Source: Thiocystis violascens (GTDB taxonomy: Bacteria > Pseudomonadota > Gammaproteobacteria > Chromatiales > Chromatiaceae). From it: 64,000 nt of DNA. The stretch covers positions 62,001 through 126,000 of the forward strand of contig DYNM01000005.1 of NCBI GenBank assembly GCA_020721065.1, written 5' to 3'. Position numbers and translations under genes: made by a program. The notes below the pieces were generated by a model that was not told where the DNA came from, ran no database searches, and saw only the letters and a program-made list of their open reading frames with translations. Below, in pieces: positions 18,856 to 28,349 of this stretch. The first letter of the stretch is position 1, and each line of letters opens with the position of its first letter.

Positions 18856-21580
18856 ATGCCGCTTTCTTGGAATGAAATAAAGACGCGGGCGGTGGCTTTT
18901 GCGCAACGTTGGCACGATGCCGCGAGTGAAAACAGCGAAGCCAAACCATTTTTAATTGATTTTTTTGAAGTGTTCGGGATTACTAACAAGCGACTGGCAA
19001 CGTTTGAATATGCTGTGAAAAAGTACGGCGGTAAAGCCGGCTTTATTGATTTATTCTGGCAGGGTGTGTTAATCGTCGAAATGAAAAGTCGCGGCAAAAA
19101 CTTGGCGCTGGCTTATCAGCAAGCAATGGAGTATTGCGCCGGAATTAAAGAACGCGATTTACCGCGTTATGTGTTGGTATCAGATTTTGCAACGCTGCAA
19201 CTCACCGATTTAGAAACGAATCATACGCTGACTTTTCCTTTAGCCGATTTCGTCACGCATATCAGCGCCTTTGGATTTATTGCCGGTTATACAACGCAGG
19301 TAATTCAGCCGCAAGACCCGATTAACATGAAAGCCGCTGAACGGATGGGAAAGCTGCATGATCAATTAAAAGCGATTGGTTATTTAGGGCATCCGCTGGA
19401 AGTGTATTTAGTGCGACTGTTGTTTTGTTTATTTGCAGAAGATACCGGTATTTTTGAAAAGCGCCAATTTCAAGAATTTATCGAAAACAAAACGCGCAGC
19501 GACGGCAGCGATTTAGCGGCACAAATCAGTCAGTTATTTTATGTGCTCAATACACCGTTAGCACAGCGATTAACCAATTTAGACGAAGAACTCGCCGCAT
19601 TTCCGTATATCAATGGCAAATTATTTGCTGAACTATTACCACCTGCGAGTTTTGATCGCACGATGCGCGAGACATTGTTGAGTGTCTGCGCGTTGGATTG
19701 GAGTCGAATTAATCCGGCGATCTTTGGCAGTATTTTTCAAAGCATTATGAGTGAAACAGAACGACGCAATCTGGGAGCGCATTACACCAGTGAGGAAAAT
19801 ATCTTAAAGTTAATTAAGCCGCTGTTTTTAGATACGCTATGGATAGAATTTCATAAATTGGGCAACAATAAAGCCAAGCTCAACGCTTTTCATCATCGCT
19901 TGGCGCAATTGACTTTTTTTGATCCCGCCTGCGGCTGCGGCAATTTTCTAGTGATTGCTTATCGAGAACTGCGGCAATTAGAGTTAGCAATTCTCGAAAA
20001 GGTGCATAAAAAAGCGCAGTTATTAGAAATTGACACACTGATAAAGTTGAATGTTAATCAATGTTATGGAATTGAATTAGAAGAGTTTCCAGCTCAAATT
20101 GCACAGGTTGCGTTATGGCTAACTGACCATCAAATGAATCAACAAGTGAGTGCCAAATTTGGTGTTTATTTTGTGCGTATTCCGTTGAAAACATCAGCCA
20201 CTATTGTTCACGCAAATGCGTTGCAAATAGATTGGCGCAGCGTGTGCCCGAATGCCAGTTTTATTATCGGCAATCCGCCTTTTATTGGTCATCAATGGCG
20301 TTCTCCAGCGCAACAAGCCGATATAAAGTTGGTCTTTCCGAAGGATAGAAAGTTTGGCAAAGTTGATTTTGTGGGCGCGTGGTTTGCGAAAGCAACGCAA
20401 TACATGCAGAATCAGCAGCAAACAGCCAGCGCCTTTGTTGCAACTAATAGCATTACGCAGGGTGAACAAGTTGGCATTTTATGGAGTTGGATGTTAGCGC
20501 AGGGAGTGCAAATTCACTTTGCGCATCGCACATTTAGCTGGATAAGTGAAGCAAAAAGTAATGCAGCAGTGCATGTCGTCATTATTGGTTTTGCGCTTTT
20601 TACGGTACCAGTGAAAACACTGTTTATTTATGCAGATGTGAAAGGAAAACCGCAAGCACTTCCCGCAAATAATATCAATCCTTATTTGTTAGATGCACCT
20701 AATGTGTTATTGCCGTCGCGTTCGCAACCACCGCAAGGAATGCCGGCGATGACTAAAGGAAGTCAACCTACAGATGGCGGACATTTAATTTTAGATGCAG
20801 CACAAAAAACCGAGTTATTAGCAAAATATTCTGATTTAGCTGCATTTATTAAACCGTTTATTGGTGGTTATGAATTGATTAACGGCGTGGAGCGATATTG
20901 TTTGTGGTTTGCTGAAGCCACGCCTGCTCAATTGAAAATTATTGGACAGTACCCTGAAATTAAAAGGCGGATTGAAGGTGTAAAAAAAGCGAGATTAGAT
21001 AGCAAAACTGAAAGTGTGCGGCTAATGGCAAGTCAGCCTTATCTGTTTACGCAAATAAGACAACCTAAAAAAACATGTTTAGCGGTGCCAGAAGTTTCTT
21101 CGGAACGTAGATATTATATTCCTATTGGTTTTTTAACTACAGATCATATAATTAACTACAGATCATATAATAAGTAACAAAGTTTATATCATTTCTGATG
21201 TTGGTTTATACGAATTTGGTGTATTAACCAGTGCGTTGCATAATGCGTGGATGCGTACCGTTACTGGTCGCTTGGGAGGCAGTTACAGCTATTCCCCAAA
21301 TGTCTATCAGCTATTTCCTTGGATGACTGTGGATGCAACGCATCAACTAGCGATTAAACATGCTGCTAAAGCAGTACTTGATGCACGAGATAAAGCCTTT
21401 GCACAAGATACTAATAACACTTTAGCGATACTTTATGACCCAGATTTAATGCCAAAAGTTTTACGCGCAGCGCATATCAAATTAGATAAAGCAGTTGATA
21501 TGGTCTATTGCTATCAGGGTACACATGAAGACAGCGAGCGGGTTAGTTTTTTATTCAAGCTCTATGAAAGTATGCGTTAA
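18856..21580 (+). pseudogene. MmeI/YeeA-type (type IIG/IIL) restriction-modification enzyme, frameshifted by a 19-bp duplication
   Basis: Single-chain enzyme. The N-terminal nuclease site is D65 in GKAGFIDLFWQG with E75/K77 in LIVEMKSRG, the D-x9-ExK spacing of MmeI. Methylase motif I is FFDPACGCGNFLVIAYREL (about residue 355) and motif IV is FIIGNPPFIGHQW (about 473). The target-recognition region and a C-terminal part ending FLFKLYESMR follow. The frame from 18856 stops at 21177 just after a tandem repeat (21133-21170), and the remaining 114 residues continue in another frame from 21236 to 21580. Removing one 19-bp copy restores a 901-residue protein through IGFLTTDHIISNKVYIISDV. AGGTGA lies 5 nt before the ATG. 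As it stands the product lacks its C-terminal part and may be inactive. Confidence 0.88.
21133..21170 (+). repeat. 19-bp tandem duplication inside the MmeI-like gene
   Basis: Two adjacent exact copies of ttaactacagatcatataa (21133-21151, 21152-21170). Nineteen is not a multiple of three, so the extra copy shifts the frame and creates the stop at 21175-21177. Confidence 0.97.
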
Positions 21581-21629
21581 GATGTGCCGATTTATTAAAA
21601 CCGCTGATAACGTAAAAAGGTTATTTGAA

Positions 21630-23255
21630 TTATTTTTGCGCACCACAAACTGCTGGTAACGTTGTAGCAGCAAACGTTCGATTCAATTTTGTTAATGGTT
21701 GATATAAAAAACTGGGCTGTCCTTTGACATCATATAGCCCCCCAATTTGCACATGATCGAATAGCCACACGCCGCGCAATGTTAATGCAGTGGCATCATT
21801 CGCGGTGATACTGAGAGTTAATTGTTCGGCGCTTGGTAACGCCACAATTGCACTGCACTGTAATGAATCACGATCATTAGCAAACTGTAACTGCGTTGCT
21901 GGCGCTGCATTCCCTGCCGTCACCGTCACGCTGCCGTGACGATTACCGCTCACCTCAATACAAATTTGATCGGGATAAGAATCAGCTTGCGCAGGTAAAC
22001 GCCCGGCGCTGGCAGGGATCGTTTGTGTTAATACCGCGCCAGTGGTGAACGTTAATTCAAAATCACCACTTGGTAATTGTTTTAATGCGGTATTTGCATT
22101 TGAAGAATGCAACTGCCAACCGTCTAATCCCAAACTAAATGCAGGGTTATACAATAGGCTTTCGCGGTAATCTTGCGTCGTCCAATATCCATAACCAATC
22201 ACGCCGTTTTGTTTCAAACTACATGCCGCTTGTGTTAAAAAATTATTAAGCTCTGCCGGAGCAATCACTGCGTTGTGTTCATAACCAAGAGTATTATCAA
22301 CCACGTTAAATTGATCAATAAAAATCTCGCGTTGACCAGACAATTCCCGCGTTTCTCGCAATAGCGCCGTTAATAATTCGTGCGCTCGCGTCGCAGTTAA
22401 TTGTTCACCTTTATTTTCCGCTCCCCAAAATGGTGCCCAATAGATCGTTACAGGTGCCGTACCCGCTTGACGATACATGGCTTGATGCGTCAACCAATTG
22501 ATAGATGCAGAATTTGCTGCAATAGGGTCTTTATCAACGCGAATTTCATAACTCAATTGTGGTAAAAATTCCCGCGCTGGCTCATATAATTGTGTCATCA
22601 CCAACCAATCCCAATAACTGTGAAATAATGCGGCATCTTGCCCTATTGGTGTTGGTAATGATGCGGCTGCTGTTATTTGATTTTCATTGGATAAGGTGCG
22701 ATTAAATTGCGTAAATGTTGCGCGGGCGCTAGGATCAATCTTATGCAGCCATTGGTCTTCCCAGCTCATTAACGTCATGGTGACATGCGGCGCAGTTGTT
22801 AATAATTGCCCCAATCGTTGTATAAAGGTAAAGAACGCAATTCTGGTTGTGTCTATGTTTAATAACTGATGAATGCGTTGCAGTGATGATCCAGCGCGGG
22901 GGTGCAAACTCCAGCCGTATCCAATTCGTAAAATCACCTGCAAATTAGCTTTTTGAGCTTCATCTAATAAAAATTGCAACCGCATCAAAGCGCGTTCATC
23001 CCATTCGCAGCACGGCGCAATAACCGGCTGAAAATCGCCCCAACTCACTAAAAAAATCACGGTATTAAAGCCGTCGTTACGAAGTCGTATAAAGTCATTT
23101 GCAACGGTATCACGGCGAAATGCTGACAAGAAATTTTTAGGCCAATGCTGACCAAAATAATGCGCCGCAATGATTGGTTGTTTGATTGCTGCGGGTGGAG
23201 CAGCGCATAAAAGACTGGGAATCAACAAGCAGCATCCGGCAATAAGATGGCGCAT
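21630..23255 (-). CDS. Secreted glycoside-hydrolase-like protein of unknown substrate
   Basis: This 541-residue protein has a signal peptide (MRHLIAGCCLLIPSLLCAAP). The N-terminal half (about 25-370) reads like a TIM-barrel glycosidase: HYFGQHWPKNFLSAFRRDT, GFNTVIFLVSWGDFQP, LQVILRIGYGWSLHP, MSWEDQWLH, FWGAENKG and VIGYGYWTTQDYRES. The last 160 residues look like a beta-sandwich carbohydrate-binding module (NPAFSLGLDGWQLHS onward). Acidic residues that could be catalytic are present, but I cannot assign a GH family. It is probably exported to the periplasm or beyond. It follows soeC on the same strand after 91 nt without an obvious functional link, and its tail is 49 nt from the convergent MmeI-like gene. 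Confidence 0.65.
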   Translation of the reverse strand: MRHLIAGCCLLIPSLLCAAPPAAIKQPIIAAHYFGQHWPKNFLSAFRRDTVANDFIRLRNDGFNTVIFLVSWGDFQPVIAPCCEWDERALMRLQFLLDEAQKANLQVILRIGYGWSLHPRAGSSLQRIHQLLNIDTTRIAFFTFIQRLGQLLTTAPHVTMTLMSWEDQWLHKIDPSARATFTQFNRTLSNENQITAAASLPTPIGQDAALFHSYWDWLVMTQLYEPAREFLPQLSYEIRVDKDPIAANSASINWLTHQAMYRQAGTAPVTIYWAPFWGAENKGEQLTATRAHELLTALLRETRELSGQREIFIDQFNVVDNTLGYEHNAVIAPAELNNFLTQAACSLKQNGVIGYGYWTTQDYRESLLYNPAFSLGLDGWQLHSSNANTALKQLPSGDFELTFTTGAVLTQTIPASAGRLPAQADSYPDQICIEVSGNRHGSVTVTAGNAAPATQLQFANDRDSLQCSAIVALPSAEQLTLSITANDATALTLRGVWLFDHVQIGGLYDVKGQPSFLYQPLTKLNRTFAATTLPAVCGAQK

Positions 23256-23346
23256 AGATTAACCGTGATCTGTGACAAGTGAGGAATAGCGTAGGCGAAT
23301 TGATCAGCGGCTGTGTATTACACCGCTGATCAAGCGTTGAGAGTGG

Positions 23347-24324
23347 TTAAGCGACCGATTGATAATACAGATTTTGCGGATGTTTCGCTTCAGCAAAAAA
23401 TGACCAGCGTTCTGCCATTAAACCTACATATTGAATCACAAAAGCGAGAATTGGCAGCGTTGGTGACGAGGTAATATAAGCCGCACCAATCAGCAGAATA
23501 GGAATGGGAAATACCAACACCATAAAGAGCAAGCGCACGGTTTCAATGGTCGTTTGTTTTTGCCCGTGAAAGAATTCGCGGGTATTAAAACTACCGCCCG
23601 TTGCGCCCTGCGCTTTTTGTGCAATAACGGTATGGCGCACACCAATTGCTGTTTGTACCGTGCTTTTATACTTCATTTGCGCATTGCGTACTAAATGCGC
23701 ACTGCGTGAAGCTAATCCGGTTAAAGTCAGAATCACTGCCCAGGTGCCAAAAAAAGTGACAAGCGGATTGCTAATATAAGCAGAATAGGCTGCTGCCAAC
23801 ATGAATCCAGATGCAGCTCCTAAAAAGAGAAAGTTGGTGACGGTTAATGGTGTGTGCCATTCTTGAATAAACCGTACACCTCCATAAATCATCGCCGTAC
23901 ATACGAATAATGCAAAGCTGGCTATTGTACCGAATAATCCCAATAACAGCGTTGCATCAACTTGTAATGATTCACCCACACGAAATAGCGGCATCGTTAA
24001 TCCCAACCAATGCGCAGCGCCATACGCAAACACTAAAAACATCACAATGGGCAATACAATGACTTCACGCGATAACCACGATGTGCGCCATTTTGTGGCT
24101 GCTCGCCAAGCGCGTTCGGGATGTCCAAGATGAAAGAACGATGCTAATAAGCCGGTAACGAGTAATACCAACGCAACCAGACTGCCAATCGCGTAAAATT
24201 GATCGGTTTGTGCGGGTAAAAACCGCGCAATTGCATACAGTTGACCAGTGACCATTGCTAAAAATAAGCCTTGACCGGCACCAATAAGTGTCGTTAAAAA
24301 GATAACGGAAAAAGTAGGGTGCAT
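23347..24324 (-). CDS. soeC: Membrane anchor subunit of sulfite dehydrogenase (DmsC/SoeC family)
   Basis: This 325-residue protein has about eight hydrophobic segments. It begins MHPTFSVIFLTTLIGAGQGL and contains FFHLGHPERAWRA and WLSREV, conserved in the DmsC anchor family. These subunits anchor an iron-sulfur/molybdenum enzyme to the membrane and exchange electrons with quinone. Together with the FeS and Mo subunits upstream it forms the A-B-C order of SoeABC of purple sulfur bacteria, which oxidises sulfite at the cytoplasmic face. A dimethyl sulfoxide reductase reading is possible from the family alone, but the phototroph context favours Soe. A palindromic repeat copy fills the gap to soeB. 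Confidence 0.82.
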   Translation of the reverse strand: MHPTFSVIFLTTLIGAGQGLFLAMVTGQLYAIARFLPAQTDQFYAIGSLVALVLLVTGLLASFFHLGHPERAWRAATKWRTSWLSREVIVLPIVMFLVFAYGAAHWLGLTMPLFRVGESLQVDATLLLGLFGTIASFALFVCTAMIYGGVRFIQEWHTPLTVTNFLFLGAASGFMLAAAYSAYISNPLVTFFGTWAVILTLTGLASRSAHLVRNAQMKYKSTVQTAIGVRHTVIAQKAQGATGGSFNTREFFHGQKQTTIETVRLLFMVLVFPIPILLIGAAYITSSPTLPILAFVIQYVGLMAERWSFFAEAKHPQNLYYQSVA

Positions 24325-24343
24325 AAATTCAATTCCGCGAATA

Positions 24344-24406
24344 AGTTGTTAGTTAGCGGTGAAGTTGTCAGTGCATTTTCAAGCTGAAAATTAACAACTG
24401 ACAACG
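24344..24406. repeat. Intergenic palindrome, AGTTGTCAGT family copy 2
   Basis: Between soeB and soeC: AGTTGTTAGTTAGCGG, then AGTTGTCAGTGC, TTTTCA-AGC-TGAAAA and ACAACTGACAAC. The two ends pair as an imperfect hairpin. It could affect relative expression of soeC within the operon. Confidence 0.7.
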
Positions 24407-24417
24407 CATCACTTCTC

Positions 24418-25140
24418 TTACCACGCTACGTCGTCTAACGTTTCCTCACCAGTATACGTTGTGAGGTCTTCTTTACGCAGCGGATTATCAACCCGCGTCA
24501 ATTCATCTTGACCAATGTGCATCACTGTTTTCCGACGCGGTAAATAGTGATTGGAGGGTTTGGTGCTCCATTCTGGCATCAATTGATAACCGCCGCGTTC
24601 TCGAATAGCAATCGACACTTCAGAATCAGGATCATGCACATCGCCAAACAATCGCGCACTCGCTGGACACGCTAATACGCATGACGGTTTGCGATCTCGA
24701 TCTGATAATTTTGCATCGGTAATGCGATCAATACACAGCGTGCATTTTTTCATTACCTGCTGCAATTCATCCAATTCACGCGCACCGTATGGACATGCCC
24801 AAGAACAGTATTTACAACCAATACATTTGTCATAATCAACCAATACGATGCCATTATCCGGGCGCTTATACGAAGCCCCCGTCGGGCACACCGGTACACA
24901 GGGCGGCTCTTCGCAATGCAGGCAGCTTTTTGGAAAATGCACCGTTTCCGTGCGCGGAAATTTGCCCACTTCAAAGGTTTGCACCCGATTAAAAAAGGTG
25001 CCAGTCGGTGAGCCATCGTAGGGATTTTGATCCGCTAACGGCCCCGCCCAACCAGAAGTATTCCATTCTTTACAAGAAGTTACGCAGGCATGGCAGCCAA
25101 CGCAGACGTTCAGATCGATGACGAGTGCCAATTGAGTCAT
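24418..25140 (-). CDS. soeB: Iron-sulfur subunit of sulfite dehydrogenase
   Basis: This 240-residue protein starts MTQLALVIDLNVCVGCHACV. It has four ferredoxin-type cysteine groups: CVGCHACVTSC, CLHCEEPPCVPVCP, CIGCKYCSWACPYG and CTLCIDRI with a later CVLACP. This is the DmsB/NrfC-like electron-transfer subunit carrying four [4Fe-4S] clusters. It would pass electrons from SoeA to the membrane anchor. The start overlaps the soeA stop (ATGA, 25137-25140), implying translational coupling. A longer in-frame reading to 25179 is rejected because it would run into soeA. No Tat signal is present, as expected for a cytoplasmic subunit. Confidence 0.88.
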   Translation of the reverse strand: MTQLALVIDLNVCVGCHACVTSCKEWNTSGWAGPLADQNPYDGSPTGTFFNRVQTFEVGKFPRTETVHFPKSCLHCEEPPCVPVCPTGASYKRPDNGIVLVDYDKCIGCKYCSWACPYGARELDELQQVMKKCTLCIDRITDAKLSDRDRKPSCVLACPASARLFGDVHDPDSEVSIAIRERGGYQLMPEWSTKPSNHYLPRRKTVMHIGQDELTRVDNPLRKEDLTTYTGEETLDDVAW

Positions 25141-28037
25141 GATTTTTTCCCGAAAAGACCAGCGACAAAAGCCTGCCATTGACCGCGTTGTTTTTCCTGT
25201 CCCGGCAAGCGCGGCATCGGCGCAAATTGCGGCGACGTCACCGCTTCCTCACCATCCGCCGCTTTATAAACGCGCACCCGCACGTCAAACCACGCCGCCT
25301 GCCCCGTCACCGGATCGGAATTGGACAGGTGAGCGCCCGCTGCGCTCGGCGGCAATTCTTCCGTAATTGTATGATTTAACAAGAAACCTTTGCGCGATTC
25401 ATCCGCATTTGGTCCCAATCCCCACGCGCCCGCCGCCTTGCCAATCGCATTCCACGTCCACACCGTGCCCGGCTCGACCGCCTCCGAAAACCGGCACATG
25501 CAGCGTACCCGCCCGTGCGGCGACTCCACCCAAATCCAATCGCCATCGCCAAAACCGTTCGCCAGCCCCACGCCGGGGTTTACAAACAAATAGTTATGGC
25601 TGTGAATCTGGCGCAACCACGCATTTTGACTGTCCCAACTGTGATACATCGCCATCGGGCGTTGCGTCAGCGCATTGAGCGGATAACGCCGTAAATCAGT
25701 GACTTGCGCTTCCAACGGATCGTAAAAAAACGGCAGCGGATCAAAATACGTCGCCACGCGCTCCCGCAAACGTTCCGGCGGTTGACGGCCGGGGCGCTTG
25801 CCTTCCGCCGCCAAACGGAATTTTTGCAATACTTCTGAATACAAATGTAGCGTAATGGGTTCCGCATAACGCACCATACCGTGTGCGCGTGCCCAATGCA
25901 GATAACCTTTATTCCAATTGCGCATATACTGATAACTATGCGGCAATTCATAATGAAATACGCAGTTATTCTGAACGTACATCTCCCATTGACGCGGATT
26001 GGGTTCACCTTTCAAAAACTGATCGCCACTCTTACCGCGCCAACCCGCTAGAAAACCAATTCCAGAACCGGGTGACGTTTCATAATTCACAATTAAATCA
26101 GGATAATCACGGTATTTGCGACTGCCATCCGCATTGGTAAACGCGGGTAATTGTAAGCGTGATCCCAATTCCACTAACACATCTTGAAATGGCTTGCACT
26201 CACCCTTGGGTTTTAATACCGGAACCCGTACTGCATCTACCGGGCCATCGTATTCAGAAATCGGGCGATCTAACATTGATAACGCATCATGCCGCTCTAA
26301 ATACGTCGTATCCGGCAAGACCAAATCTGCAAAGGCAACCGTTTCCGAAGAAAACGCATCACATACCACAATAAACGGGATTTTATATTCACCATCTGGA
26401 TGTTTATCCACCAACATCTTGCGGATTTCACCCGTATTCATCGACGAATTCCACGCCATATTCGCCATGAATAACAACAGCGTATCAATTGGATAGGGAT
26501 CACCGCGCCACGCATTCGTAATCACATTGTGCATCAAGCCATGCACTGATAATGGATATTCCCATGAAAACGCCTTATCAATCCGAATTGCTTCGCCCTC
26601 ACCATCGACAAATAAATCTTCTGGTTTAGATGGCCAACCTAATGGCATTCCATCCAGCGGTGTATTCGGTTGCACCGCTTCTGGTCCATTCGGTGGCTTG
26701 GGACATGGTGGAATTGGACGCGGATACGGCGCTTTATGACGAAAGCCACCGGGACGATCAATGGTGCCGAGAATCGTCATTAACACGCCGAGCGCCCGAA
26801 TGGTTTGAAAGCCATTAGAATGTGCCGCCATACCGCGCATCGCATGGAAAGCAACCGGATTACCAGTAACGGAATTGTGTTCATTATCCCAGCAATCCGT
26901 CCATGGAATAGGAAGTTCAATTTTTTGATCGCGGGCAGTGACACCCATTTCGTGCGCTAAACGGCGAATGGTCTCTGCCGGAATACCGGTAATTGGTGAC
27001 GCCCATTCTGGCGTATATTGCTCAACCCGCTCTTTTAATAACTGAAATGAAGGTTTCACTGGTGTGCCATCTTCCAGCACATAATTGCCCATTAAACGCG
27101 GATCAACGCCCGGCGTATGCGTGCTAATCGCAATGTTTAATTCTCGATCCCACCACAACTTATTCTGCGGATCAAAACAGCCTTCTTCAACGTGCATTTC
27201 CGCCCGATAAAATAACCCATGATCAGCGCGTTCTGGATCATCAATCACCAATTCAGCCGCATTGGTGTATTGCGTTAAAAACTCACGGTCGTACAATCCC
27301 AACTTAATAATTTCATGCGTGATCGCTAATAATAAAGCGCCATCAGTACCCGGTTTAATTGGCACCCATTCATCTGCAATCGCAGAATAGCCAGTGCGAA
27401 TGGGATTGACCGAAATAAAACGCCCGCCGCGCCGTTTGAATGCAGCAAGATCAATTTTAAGCGGATTAGAATGATGATCTTCTGCCGTGCCAATCATCAC
27501 AAATAATTTGGCGCGTTCTAAATCAGGGCCACCAAATTCCCAAAACGAGCCGCCAATGGTATAAATCAAACCGGCAGCCATATTCACAGAACAAAAGCCA
27601 CCGTGTGCTGCATAATTTGGAGTGCCGAATTGCTTTGCAAACATGCCAGTCAATGCCTGCATTTGGTCACGACCAGTAAATAATGCAAACTTTTTAGGGT
27701 CTTCAGCGCGGAGTTTTGCTAAACGCTCAGTTAATAAACTAAATGCTTCTTCCCATGAAATCACCTCAAATTCACTGGTGCCGCGTTCCGCATTTTTTTT
27801 ACGGCGCAGTGGTTGCGTTATTCGCGCTGGCGAGTATTGCTTCATAATGCCCGAACTGCCCTTGGCGCAAATCACTCCTTTATTTAATGGATGTTTCGGA
27901 TTACCGTCGATATAACGCACTTCACCATCACGCAAATGCACACGAATACCACAGCGGCACGCGCACATATAACAAGTGGTTTCCTTCATCTCGACGCGAC
28001 CGACCAGACCGTCCGAGTAAGCAACTGGGTCTTGCAT
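25137..28037 (-). CDS. soeA: Molybdopterin catalytic subunit of sulfite dehydrogenase (quinone)
   Basis: This 966-residue protein of the DMSO-reductase superfamily has an N-terminal [4Fe-4S] motif, TTCYMCACRCGIRVH with GVICAKGSSG. Molybdopterin-binding stretches include LFVMIGTAEDHHSNPLK and VLPDTTYLERHD, and the C-terminal domain has MYHSWDSQNAWLRQIH and LANGFGDGDWIWVESPHGRV. There is no Tat leader before the cluster motif, so the enzyme stays in the cytoplasm, which matches SoeA rather than periplasmic DmsA. SoeABC oxidises sulfite to sulfate and reduces quinone in Allochromatium-type bacteria. AAAGGTGG lies 7 nt before the ATG at 28037, and an in-frame extension to 28103 has no support. 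Substrate assignment is by context. Confidence 0.85.
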   Translation of the reverse strand: MQDPVAYSDGLVGRVEMKETTCYMCACRCGIRVHLRDGEVRYIDGNPKHPLNKGVICAKGSSGIMKQYSPARITQPLRRKKNAERGTSEFEVISWEEAFSLLTERLAKLRAEDPKKFALFTGRDQMQALTGMFAKQFGTPNYAAHGGFCSVNMAAGLIYTIGGSFWEFGGPDLERAKLFVMIGTAEDHHSNPLKIDLAAFKRRGGRFISVNPIRTGYSAIADEWVPIKPGTDGALLLAITHEIIKLGLYDREFLTQYTNAAELVIDDPERADHGLFYRAEMHVEEGCFDPQNKLWWDRELNIAISTHTPGVDPRLMGNYVLEDGTPVKPSFQLLKERVEQYTPEWASPITGIPAETIRRLAHEMGVTARDQKIELPIPWTDCWDNEHNSVTGNPVAFHAMRGMAAHSNGFQTIRALGVLMTILGTIDRPGGFRHKAPYPRPIPPCPKPPNGPEAVQPNTPLDGMPLGWPSKPEDLFVDGEGEAIRIDKAFSWEYPLSVHGLMHNVITNAWRGDPYPIDTLLLFMANMAWNSSMNTGEIRKMLVDKHPDGEYKIPFIVVCDAFSSETVAFADLVLPDTTYLERHDALSMLDRPISEYDGPVDAVRVPVLKPKGECKPFQDVLVELGSRLQLPAFTNADGSRKYRDYPDLIVNYETSPGSGIGFLAGWRGKSGDQFLKGEPNPRQWEMYVQNNCVFHYELPHSYQYMRNWNKGYLHWARAHGMVRYAEPITLHLYSEVLQKFRLAAEGKRPGRQPPERLRERVATYFDPLPFFYDPLEAQVTDLRRYPLNALTQRPMAMYHSWDSQNAWLRQIHSHNYLFVNPGVGLANGFGDGDWIWVESPHGRVRCMCRFSEAVEPGTVWTWNAIGKAAGAWGLGPNADESRKGFLLNHTITEELPPSAAGAHLSNSDPVTGQAAWFDVRVRVYKAADGEEAVTSPQFAPMPRLPGQEKQRGQWQAFVAGLFGKKS

Positions 28038-28349
28038 GGGAATACCACCTTTAGCAGAAGTTTGACGAAAAAGTTGACCTATTCTAAACGTGAAGCAACG
28101 CAAGTTTCAAATGTTGTGAGACCTAATAATACGCTTCTGCGTACAGAATACACCACCCCGCTGTGGGTTGATGCCCTTTTTTTATAGATATGCAGTTGTG
28201 GCGCTATTGATTACTATATGTATTAAATGATCATAGTGAAAAAATACCATTAAAAATCCCGCTTTGTGGCAAAACCAGCGTTATAATCAATCCTCGCATT
28301 GGTCAGCATATTGGCAACCGCACAATAACAAGGTATCTTGCTTAACCTT
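28038..28349. promoter_or_regulatory. Divergent intergenic region between soeA and the ABC transporter operon
   Basis: 312 nt without a gene. A TATAAT at 28282-28287 points toward the transporter genes, though no good -35 is seen at the right distance. A run of seven T at about 28176-28183 lies beside GGGTTGATGCCC. No recognisable operator or riboswitch. Confidence 0.4.
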
